This document shows, in pieces, positions 36,836 through 43,656 of a stretch of 64,000 bases of DNA. This DNA is from CAVTGO01 sp963734275 (lineage in GTDB: Bacteria; Actinomycetota; UBA4738; HRBIN12). Every line of letters starts with the position of its first letter. Position 1 is the first letter of the stretch. Location of the stretch: assembly GCA_963734275.1 (NCBI GenBank), contig CAVTGO010000005.1:85591-149590 (forward strand), given 5' to 3'. The notes beneath the pieces were generated by a model that was not told the origin of the DNA, made no database searches, and saw nothing but the letters and a program-made list of their open reading frames with translations. Made by a program: the position numbers and the translations under genes.

Positions 36836-37704
36836 CACGACAGGGTTGCCTCGACCAGCTCGGCGACCTCGCTCGGCGTCCTGCCGACCCGCACGCCGAC
36901 GGCCTCGAGGGCCTCGGCCTTGCCCTTCGCGGTGCCGCTCGAGCCCGTGATGATCGCGCCGGCGTGGCCCATCCGCTTGCCGGCCGGCGCTGTGAATCCC
37001 GCGATGTAGGCGACGACCGGCTTGCGCATCCGATCGGCGATGAACGCCGCGGCGCGCTCCTCGTCGTCGCCGCCGATCTCGCCGATCATCGTCACCAGGT
37101 CGGTCTCGGGATCGGCCTCGAAACGCTCCAGCGACTCGACGAACCCGATCCCGTGGACGGGGTCGCCGCCCATGCCGACGCACGTCGACTGCCCGAGCCC
37201 CCGCTGCGTGAGCTCGTGCACGATCTGGTAGGTGAGCGTGCCGCTCCTGGACACGAGGCCCACACGGCCCGCCGAGCAGATCTCGCCCGGGATGATGCCG
37301 ACGTTCGACCGACCGGGGCTGATCACGCCGGGGCAGTTCGGCCCGACGAGCGCGACACCCGACCCGCGGAGCGAGCTCCTCACCTGCGCCATGTCGCGGA
37401 CCGGGATCCCCTCGGTGATGCAGACGATCAGGTCGACCTCGGCGTCGATGGCCTCGTGGATCGCCTCGGCCGCGAAGCGAGCGGGCACGAAGATCAGCGA
37501 GGTGTTCGCGCCCGTCTCCTCCACGGCGTCGGCGACGGTATCGAACACGGGGATGCCCTCCACGTCCTGCCCGCCCTTGCCGGGCGTCACCCCTGCGACG
37601 ACCTGCGTGCCGTAGTCGCGGTTGCGCAGCGAGTGGAAGGTCCCCTCCGAGCCGGTGATGCCCTGAACGACGACCCGCGTGTCCCGGTCGACGAGGATCG
37701 CCAT
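36835..37704 (-). CDS. sucD: Succinyl-CoA synthetase, alpha subunit
   Basis: 289 aa. It converts succinyl-CoA to succinate with substrate-level phosphorylation. VVVQGITGSEGTFH binds CoA, GPNCPGVISP and GIIPG are family motifs, and His247 in GHAGAIITGSSGTA is the phosphorylated residue. It starts directly after the sucC stop. Length is normal. Confidence 0.95.
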   Translation of the reverse strand: MAILVDRDTRVVVQGITGSEGTFHSLRNRDYGTQVVAGVTPGKGGQDVEGIPVFDTVADAVEETGANTSLIFVPARFAAEAIHEAIDAEVDLIVCITEGIPVRDMAQVRSSLRGSGVALVGPNCPGVISPGRSNVGIIPGEICSAGRVGLVSRSGTLTYQIVHELTQRGLGQSTCVGMGGDPVHGIGFVESLERFEADPETDLVTMIGEIGGDDEERAAAFIADRMRKPVVAYIAGFTAPAGKRMGHAGAIITGSSGTAKGKAEALEAVGVRVGRTPSEVAELVEATLS

Positions 37705-38850
37705 CTAGGCTGCGGCCCCCTTCGCCAGATCGGCCGCCTCGCGCGCGGCCTCTAGCATCGTGGCGGCGGGGACGATCATCGGGTGATCGGCCGCGGCGAG
37801 GATGGCGCGGCCCTCCTGGGCGTTCGTACCGTCGAGCCGGACGACGATGGGCACCCGCGGCGTCACGCGCTCGAGCGCCTCGAGGATGCCCTTCGCCACG
37901 AGGTCGCAGCGCGTGATCCCGCCGAAGATGTTCACGAGCACGCTCTTCACGTCCGGGTCGGACAGGATCACCTCGAGCGAGGTGGCCATCGTGTCGACGC
38001 TCGCCCCGCCGCCGACGTCCAGGAAGTTGGCCGCGCGCGCCCCCGCCTGCTGGACGACGTCCAGCGTCGACATCACGAGGCCCGCTCCATTGCCGATGAT
38101 GCCGACCTCGCCGTCGAGCTTCACGTACTGGAGGCCGGCGTCCCTCGCGCGCTCCTCGACGGGATCGATCGGGAACGAGTCCTTCAGCGCCGCGACGTCC
38201 GGCTGGCGGAAGAGCGCGTTGTCGTCCACCGTGACCTTCGCGTCGAGCGCCATCACCGTCCCGTCGGTGAGCCGGACGAACGGGTTGACCTCGACGAGCG
38301 TGGCGTCGGCCGCGGCCAGGACCTGGTGCATCTTGCCGAGGAGCTCCGCAGAGCCCTCGCGGGCCTCGGGCGGGAGGTGACCGGTGAGGCGGCGGGCGTG
38401 GTACGAACGGAGCCCGCGGACGGCGTCGACGTGGAGGCGGCGGATCGCCCGCGGCGTGGTCCTCGCGACCTCCTCGATGTCCACGCCGCCCTCGTTCGAG
38501 ACCATCGCGAGGTAGCGGCCGGCGCCGCGATCGAGCGAGATCGCCGCGTAGTACTGCGCCGCGATGTCCACGAGCTCCTCCACGAGCACGCGCGTGACGG
38601 GCATGTCCTTGAAGCCGTTCTCGAGCATCCCGCGCGCGGCGTCGGCGGCTTCCGGCGGCGAATGCACCAGGGCGATCCCGCCGCCCTTGCCGCGCCCGCC
38701 CGCCTGCACCTGGACCTTGACGGCGACCTCGCCGCCCAGGCGCTCGGCGGCCGCGGCGGCTTCCCCCGGCGTGGTGGCCACCTCGCGCTTCGGGAGGGCG
38801 ATCCCGTGGCGCTCGAACAGATCCTTGCCCTGATGCTCGTAGAGATCCAC
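37705..38850 (-). CDS. sucC: Succinyl-CoA synthetase, beta subunit
   Basis: 381 aa from a GTG that shares one base with the stop of the B12-subunit gene (TAGTG). VDLYEHQGKDLFERHGI is the classic N-terminus; VKVQVQAGGRGKGGGI is the ATP-grasp lysine/glycine loop; VEVNPF, NIFGGITRCDLVAKGI and LDGTNAQEG complete the family pattern. ADP or GDP specificity cannot be told by eye. The reading frame stays open far upstream, but the VDLYEHQ start is unambiguous. Confidence 0.95.
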   Translation of the reverse strand: MDLYEHQGKDLFERHGIALPKREVATTPGEAAAAAERLGGEVAVKVQVQAGGRGKGGGIALVHSPPEAADAARGMLENGFKDMPVTRVLVEELVDIAAQYYAAISLDRGAGRYLAMVSNEGGVDIEEVARTTPRAIRRLHVDAVRGLRSYHARRLTGHLPPEAREGSAELLGKMHQVLAAADATLVEVNPFVRLTDGTVMALDAKVTVDDNALFRQPDVAALKDSFPIDPVEERARDAGLQYVKLDGEVGIIGNGAGLVMSTLDVVQQAGARAANFLDVGGGASVDTMATSLEVILSDPDVKSVLVNIFGGITRCDLVAKGILEALERVTPRVPIVVRLDGTNAQEGRAILAAADHPMIVPAATMLEAAREAADLAKGAAA

Positions 38851-39254
38851 TAGGCGGTCTGCTCCGCGAGGCGCTCGTTCAGCCACGCGACGATCTCGCC
38901 GGTCGTCGCGCCGGGGGTGAAGATCTTCTCGACGCCGGCCTCCTCGAGCTTGGGGATGTCGTCCCTCGGCACGATGCCGCCGCCGAAGATGACGACATCG
39001 CCGGCGCCCTTCTCGCGCAGGAGGTTCACGACCCTCGGGAACAGCGTCATGTGCGCCCCCGAGTGGCACGAGAGCCCGACCGCGTCCGCGTCCTCCTGGA
39101 TCGTGGTCTCGGCGATCTGCTCGGGGGTCTGGTGCAGGCCGGTGTAGATGACCTCGAAGCCGGCGTCGCGCAGGGCGCGCGCTACCACCTTGACCCCGCG
39201 GTCGTGACCATCGAGGCCGGGCTTCGCGACGATGATGCGGCGCTTGGCAGGCAT
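38850..39254 (-). CDS. mcmA2: Methylmalonyl-CoA mutase, B12-binding subunit
   Basis: 134 aa. It is the stand-alone cobalamin domain of a split mutase: KPGLDGHDRG with the cobalt ligand His17, then SCHSGAHMTLFP and FGGGIVPRDDI, which line the nucleotide tail pocket. It should pair with the catalytic subunit encoded 23 kb away at 14359-15939. As first gene of an operon with sucC and sucD it links formation of succinyl-CoA with its use. Confidence 0.95.
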   Translation of the reverse strand: MPAKRRIIVAKPGLDGHDRGVKVVARALRDAGFEVIYTGLHQTPEQIAETTIQEDADAVGLSCHSGAHMTLFPRVVNLLREKGAGDVVIFGGGIVPRDDIPKLEEAGVEKIFTPGATTGEIVAWLNERLAEQTA

Positions 39255-39263
39255 CCGCGGGAG

Positions 39264-39269
39264 AGTCTA
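39264..39269 (-). promoter_or_regulatory. -10 hexamer TAGACT for mcmA2-sucCD
   Basis: TAGACT on the minus strand lies 9 nt before the ATG at 39254, in the 64-bp gap to the divergent cyclase gene. Confidence 0.5.
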
Positions 39270-39318
39270 GCGAAGCCTCGGTTGCGGCCGGTCCGCCCGG
39301 CGACGGAGGATGCCACCC

Positions 39319-40659
39319 GTGGAACGCCCGGACACGCGGCACACATGGAGCGGGGACTACTCGATCGCGTACCAGGTCGTCGGGGGCGGTCCGGTCGACC
39401 TCGTCTATCTCCCCCAGTTCCTCTCGAACGTCGAGTGGAACTGGCAGATGGCCGAGCACGCGCGGTTCATGACACGGATGGCGTCGTTCTCGCGCCTGAT
39501 CGTCGTGGATCCCCGGGGCGCTGGATGCTCGGACGGTCCACCGCCCGGCGAGGCGGCGACGCTGGAAGACAAGGTCGACGACGTCCTCGCGGTGATGGGG
39601 ACCACGGCGGCGTTCCGGGCGGCGCTGTTCGGAGGCGGGAGATCCGCGTTCGTCGCGATGCTCGCGGCCGCGGCGCACCCCGGTCGGTTCGACGGGCTGA
39701 TCCTGTTTGGCGCCTCGCCCACGCGGATCCGCTCCGAGGAGCTCCCCTGGAACGACTCGGAGGAGGAGTGGCAGCAGTACCTCGACATGTTCCGCCGAGC
39801 CGACTCCATGCGGGAATGGGCCGCCAGCTGGTCCCGCCGATTCGCCCCCTCCCTGAGCGAGACCGGGATCCGCGCGATCGGATCCTACGGCGCGGTGACG
39901 GGCGGGATCGGCGCGAGGATCGCCGAGGACGAGATGTTGAGCCGGGTCGATCTCCTCAGCCTCCTGCCCACGATCCAGGTCCCCACGCTCGTGCTCCACC
40001 GGACCGACGATCCGCTGGAGCCCGTGCAGAGCGGCAGGCTGCTCGCCGAACGGATCCCCGGAGCCACCCTCGTCGAGCTCCCCGGTCGCGACAGCCTGCC
40101 CTGGATCGGGGAGGCCGAGGCCGTGCTCGAGCAGATCGAGGTGTTCCTCACGGGGGCGCGCCGCACGGCCGAGCCCGACCGCGCGCTCGCGACCGTCCTG
40201 TTCACCGACGTCGTGGACTCGACGGCGCGCGCCGCGGCGATGGGCGACCGCCCGTGGCGCGACGTGCTCGAGCAGCACGACCGGATCGTCCGTGCGGAGA
40301 TCGGCCGCATGCGCGGGCGCGAGATCAAGACGATGGGCGACGGGTTCCTGGCCACGTTCGACGGGCCGGCCCGGGCGATCGGGTGCGCGGCGGCGATCGC
40401 CGAGGGAGTGAGGGCGCTCGGGATCGAGATCCGCGCTGGGTTACATACCGGCGAGATCGAGACTCTCGGCGACGACGTCGGTGGGATCGCCGTGGCCATC
40501 GGCGCGCGCATCGGAGCGCTTGCCGCCCCCGGGGACGTGTTGGTGTCATCGACGGTGAAGGACCTCGTGGCAGGCTCGGGCGTGGCGTTCGAGGACGCGG
40601 GCGAGCACGAGCTGAAGGGCGTGCCCGACCGCTGGCGGCTGTATCGCGTGGTCGGCTGA
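39319..40659 (+). CDS. Class III cyclase with degenerate alpha/beta-hydrolase domain
   Basis: 446 aa. I choose GTG 39319 because GGAGG ends 9 nt upstream; the ATG at 39310 abuts that site directly. Residues 1 to about 275 form an alpha/beta-hydrolase fold (LIVVDPRGAGCSDGPP). Its nucleophile elbow reads FGGGRSAFVAM, with Gly where the GxSxG serine should be, and the His position reads GRDSLPW, where the related pattern has GRDHLPW; both look lost. The cyclase domain (about 290-446) is intact: FTDVVDST, EIKTMGDGFLATF, LHTGEIE and VAIGARIGALA. The hydrolase part may be a ligand sensor. It is divergent from mcmA2. Confidence 0.85.
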   Translation: MERPDTRHTWSGDYSIAYQVVGGGPVDLVYLPQFLSNVEWNWQMAEHARFMTRMASFSRLIVVDPRGAGCSDGPPPGEAATLEDKVDDVLAVMGTTAAFRAALFGGGRSAFVAMLAAAAHPGRFDGLILFGASPTRIRSEELPWNDSEEEWQQYLDMFRRADSMREWAASWSRRFAPSLSETGIRAIGSYGAVTGGIGARIAEDEMLSRVDLLSLLPTIQVPTLVLHRTDDPLEPVQSGRLLAERIPGATLVELPGRDSLPWIGEAEAVLEQIEVFLTGARRTAEPDRALATVLFTDVVDSTARAAAMGDRPWRDVLEQHDRIVRAEIGRMRGREIKTMGDGFLATFDGPARAIGCAAAIAEGVRALGIEIRAGLHTGEIETLGDDVGGIAVAIGARIGALAAPGDVLVSSTVKDLVAGSGVAFEDAGEHELKGVPDRWRLYRVVG

Positions 40660-40672
40660 GATACTCGGCCCG

Positions 40673-40837
40673 ATGGCGAAGAAGCGCTTCCAATTCCGCC
40701 CGCCGGGCCTGAAGCCCACCACGAAGATCGGCACGCTCGGGCCGTACCGCGGGCGGCTGGGGCTCGCATGGGTGATCGCGCCGGTGATCGCCGGGCTCGT
40801 CATCGTCGTCGCCGGCTGGTTCGCGCTCGCGCGGTGA
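40673..40837 (+). CDS. Small single-pass membrane protein (54 aa)
   Basis: This ATG ORF has a basic N-terminus (MAKKRFQFRPPGLKPTTK) and one hydrophobic helix (LAWVIAPVIAGLVIVVAGWF). It ends four bases inside the next gene (GTGA overlap), which supports real translation, and starts 13 bp after the cyclase stop. No family is recognised. Confidence 0.6.
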   Translation: MAKKRFQFRPPGLKPTTKIGTLGPYRGRLGLAWVIAPVIAGLVIVVAGWFALAR

Positions 40838-42297
40838 CGCTCCAGGCGTACTGCTGGCCGCCCTCGTCGGCTCCCGGCGAGCCGGTCGCCCTCCACGTCT
40901 CCACCGACGCCGAGACGTTCGACGTCGAGGTCGCGCGGGAGGGCGCACGCCGCGGATCCGTCTGGAACGCGCAGGGCATCCGCGGCGGCCTGCACGAGAT
41001 CCCGCCCGACGCCTCGTCGGGCGGCTGTGGCTGGCCGGCCTCGCTCGAGATCCCTGTGGGCGCGCACTGGAGCTCGGGCTACCACTCGGTGCGGGTCACC
41101 GCCGGCGACAAGCACGCGGACGCGTTCTTCGCCGTGCGTCCGGCGCCCGATGAGCGAGCGCCGATCCTGCTGGTCCTGTCCACCACGACCTACCACGCGT
41201 ACAACGACTGGGGCGGGCCATCGCTCTACACCGGGGGCACGCACGTGTCGTTCGAGCGCCCGCTCGCGAACGGGTTCCTCGACAAGCCCGAGCCCGCCGG
41301 ACGGATGATGCAGCCCGTCCCCGACCGCGAGGCGATGGGCTATCGGAACTGGGCACGCCCGCTCGGCCTGTCCGACTGGAGCGGCGGATCCGGCTGGTGG
41401 AACTGGGAGCGGCCGTTCACGTGGTGGGCCGAGTCGAACGGCTACCTCCTCGACGTCGCGATCTCGCAGGACCTCGAGCTCCATCCGGAGGTCCTCGACG
41501 GCCACCGCCTCGTGCTCTCGGTCGGGCACGACGAGTACTGGTCGTGGGGCATGCGCGACTCGCTCGACGCCTTCGTCGCAGCGGGCGGCAACGCGGCGAT
41601 CTTCAGCGGCAACACGTGCTTCTGGCAGGTCCGGTTCGACGAGGACCACGGCGGGATGACGTGCTTCAAGTACCGCGCCGACGACGACCCGGTGGTCGGC
41701 ACGGCCGACGAGCGGTTCCTCTCCGGCATCTGGTCGGACCGGCGGGTCGGCCGGCCCGAGACCTCGACGATCGGGCTGACGTTCACCCGCGGCGGGTACT
41801 CGCGGTACGGGCTCGGCGCCCCCGAGAGCCCTGCCGCCTACACGGTCCATCGCCCCGACCATTGGCTGTTCGAGGGCACCGGGCTCCACGCGGGCGAGGC
41901 GTTCGGCGGCGCGGACGCGATCGTGGCCTACGAGGTCGACGGGTGCGCGATGACCACCGGCGCCGACGGGCTCCCGGCGCCGACGCACGTGGACGGCGCG
42001 CCCGAGGGCCTCGAGATCCTCGCCACCGCCCCCGCGCACCTGTGGTCGCGGGACGAGCAGCCCTCGCGGTACGCGCACGAGCTCGGCGAGCTGGAGTGCG
42101 CGTCGAGGGCGGTGTTCGGCGACACGAGCCCCGAGCACCTGTCCGAGCTCGCCGACGGCCACGCGGTCCTCGGCGTGTTCGAGCGGCCCGGCGGCGGCAC
42201 CGTCGTGAACGCCGGCGTGATCGACTGGGCGCTCGGCCTCGGCGACCCGGTCGTGGATCGGATCACCCGCAAAGTGCTCGACCGCTTGTCTCGCTAG
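40834..42297 (+). CDS. N,N-dimethylformamidase large-subunit-like protein
   Basis: 487 aa from a GTG overlapping the preceding small ORF. It matches the C-terminal domain of the large (beta) subunit of N,N-dimethylformamidase: LVLSTTTYHAYNDWGGPS, then SVGHDEYWSWGMRDSLDAF and IFSGNTCFWQVRF. In DMFase, Tyr and Glu residues bind a mononuclear iron; Tyr residues and the Glu in HDEYW are present, though exact equivalence cannot be set by eye. The N-terminal 100 residues form a beta-rich domain. No small DMFase subunit is nearby, so another C-N hydrolase activity or a structural role is possible. Confidence 0.8.
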   Translation: MTLQAYCWPPSSAPGEPVALHVSTDAETFDVEVAREGARRGSVWNAQGIRGGLHEIPPDASSGGCGWPASLEIPVGAHWSSGYHSVRVTAGDKHADAFFAVRPAPDERAPILLVLSTTTYHAYNDWGGPSLYTGGTHVSFERPLANGFLDKPEPAGRMMQPVPDREAMGYRNWARPLGLSDWSGGSGWWNWERPFTWWAESNGYLLDVAISQDLELHPEVLDGHRLVLSVGHDEYWSWGMRDSLDAFVAAGGNAAIFSGNTCFWQVRFDEDHGGMTCFKYRADDDPVVGTADERFLSGIWSDRRVGRPETSTIGLTFTRGGYSRYGLGAPESPAAYTVHRPDHWLFEGTGLHAGEAFGGADAIVAYEVDGCAMTTGADGLPAPTHVDGAPEGLEILATAPAHLWSRDEQPSRYAHELGELECASRAVFGDTSPEHLSELADGHAVLGVFERPGGGTVVNAGVIDWALGLGDPVVDRITRKVLDRLSR

Positions 42298-42326
42298 ACG
42301 TCAGCAGGATCTGAGAGCATCCGAGG

Positions 42327-42380
42327 AGGTGTTGACACACGCCAACACCTGAAAGTAGTGTCGGTAGCGCCGAGTAGCGT
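42327..42380 (+). promoter_or_regulatory. Promoter with operator-like inverted repeat for the HicA-like/HTH pair
   Basis: A perfect inverted repeat AGGTGTTG (42327-42334) / CAACACCT (42343-42350) with an 8-nt spacer contains a consensus -35 TTGACA (42332-42337). A TAGTGT follows at 42356-42361 after 18 bp. A second hexamer TAGCGT (42375-42380) lies 6 nt before the ATG at 42387. A protein bound to the repeat would cover the -35 and spacer, as expected for autorepression. Confidence 0.6.
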
Positions 42381-42386
42381 CAGGCG

Positions 42387-42605
42387 ATGCGCCGGCGCCA
42401 CCCGAAGAAGGATATCGAGAAGGCCCTCCGCATGGCTGAACGGGCTGGGTGGACGGTAACCCCGACGTCGTCCGGACACCGATGGGGCGTGATGAGATGC
42501 GGCTCCGGATGCCGGGAGCCGATCTGGTCCACGCCGAAGAACCTCGGCCACGTTCGGAGGCTCCAGGAGGCGATCAGGAAATGCCCACACGGGACAAGCG
42601 CATGA
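42387..42605 (+). CDS. HicA-like small protein (putative toxin)
   Basis: 72 aa. The order helix (KKDIEKALRMAERAGW), strands (TVTPTSSGHRWGVMRC), a Cys-containing turn (GSGCREPIWS) and a final helix (HVRRLQEAIRKC) resembles the small dsRBD-like fold of HicA/YcfA mRNA interferases; the His in SSGHRWG is at the position of the HicA catalytic His. It overlaps the following HTH gene by 4 bases. A toxin-antitoxin role is inferred from size, fold impression, overlap and the operator-like repeat; no homologue is proven. Confidence 0.55.
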   Translation: MRRRHPKKDIEKALRMAERAGWTVTPTSSGHRWGVMRCGSGCREPIWSTPKNLGHVRRLQEAIRKCPHGTSA

Positions 42606-43120
42606 AGTTCGACTTCCGGCTGGTCCTCACCGAGCTCCCGGACGAGGACGCGGTGTTCGATGCGCTCTACGAGGCCGGATGCGACGACGGCTCGTTCGGA
42701 TGGGTGGACGACCTCGCGTTCGTGGATTTCGACCGTGAAGCCCGCTCGCTCGTCGAGGCGATGACCACAGCGATCAGAGACGTCGAGTCGGTCCCCCCGA
42801 TCCGCGTTGCGCACGTCGAGAGCGAGGACCTCCTCACGATGGCAGACATCGCCCGTCGGCTCGGCAGGACGCGCGAGAGCGTTCGGCTCCTCGTCGAAGG
42901 CAAGCGGGGGAAGGGCGGGTTCCCCGCCCCCGAGCTCGGCACGGGGACGTGGCGGTTCTGGCGTTGGTCCGATGTCCTCGCCTGGCTCGACGACATACCA
43001 GAGGCCCAGCTCGAACGCGCCCGCATCATCGATGCCGTGAACGCCGCCCTGGAGCTCAGACGCCGGAAGGCGGCGCTCCCTCGCGCAGAGCGCAGGCTGG
43101 TCGAGGCGCTGGCGGGCTGA
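42602..43120 (+). CDS. HTH protein paired with the HicA-like gene (putative antitoxin)
   Basis: 172 aa. I choose ATG 42602, which gives an ATGA overlap with the upstream gene; ATG 42581 is an in-frame alternative. The first 65 residues look like a small alpha/beta domain (FDFRLVLTELPDEDAVFDAL, acidic). Then comes a helix-turn-helix with wing, LLTMADIARRLGRTRESVRL, followed by FPAPELGTGTWRFWRWSDVLAWL, as in AlpA/MerR-type DNA readers. A Arg-rich helical tail ends the protein. The arrangement suits an autorepressing antitoxin. Confidence 0.6.
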   Translation: MKFDFRLVLTELPDEDAVFDALYEAGCDDGSFGWVDDLAFVDFDREARSLVEAMTTAIRDVESVPPIRVAHVESEDLLTMADIARRLGRTRESVRLLVEGKRGKGGFPAPELGTGTWRFWRWSDVLAWLDDIPEAQLERARIIDAVNAALELRRRKAALPRAERRLVEALAG

Positions 43121-43124
43121 TACC

Positions 43125-43519
43125 TCAGCAGGCGACCGTCGGTCCGAACCAGCAGTCGCCGTTCTCGACGATCAGGTAGGCGAAGAGGATCGCGAGCACC
43201 GCCAGCGCCACTCCCGCGACCGCGAGTTGTCCCCAGCGGAGCCGAACCGTGACGGAAGCCTCGACGGACTCCGGGGAGCGCCCCACCCGGAGGCGGACGA
43301 GCGGAGGAGCACCAGGATCAGCGCGAGGATGGGCCCGCCGAGCACCAACGCCGTATGCCCGGTGGTCATGATGTCGCCGGGCTCGGCCAGCGTGCCGAGC
43401 GCGTCCGCGAGCCATGCGATGCCCAGTCCGTGCTTCAGCAGGTTCGCGGCCGTGAACAGGACCGCGGGGAGGACGAGCAGCCCGGCGAGGGCCAGGACGA
43501 GCCGTTCGCGGCGAGTCAT
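43125..43519 (-). pseudogene. Membrane protein interrupted by a frameshift
   Basis: From ATG 43519 one frame encodes MTRRERLVLALAGLLVLP and two further hydrophobic segments (HTALVLGGPILALILVLL). Near 43290-43310 the coding sense moves to another frame, which continues with VRLRVGRSPESVEASVTVRL and a final helix (LAVAGVALAVLAILFAYLIVE), ending in DCWFGPTVAC. The span is 3n+2 bases. Joined, it is a plausible four-helix protein of about 131 residues. Whether this is an assembly error or a mutation is not decidable here. Confidence 0.6.
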
Positions 43520-43656
43520 GACCCGAGGATGCCCCGTCCGGCCGGGCGTCACAAGGCCCGGAACGCGAGCGTCACACGGACGTCGCTCCGCCGCGACGCC
43601 GGCGCCATACGATGCCGGGATGCGATGGGACGCATTCGAGGGCTGACCCCGGCGTC

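Noticed and set aside
38851..40278. Fusion of sucC with upstream sequence in one long open frame
   Set aside because: The frame is open only because of GC bias; the VDLYEHQGKDLF start, the overlap with the B12-subunit stop and the intact gene in the other frame fix the start at 38850.
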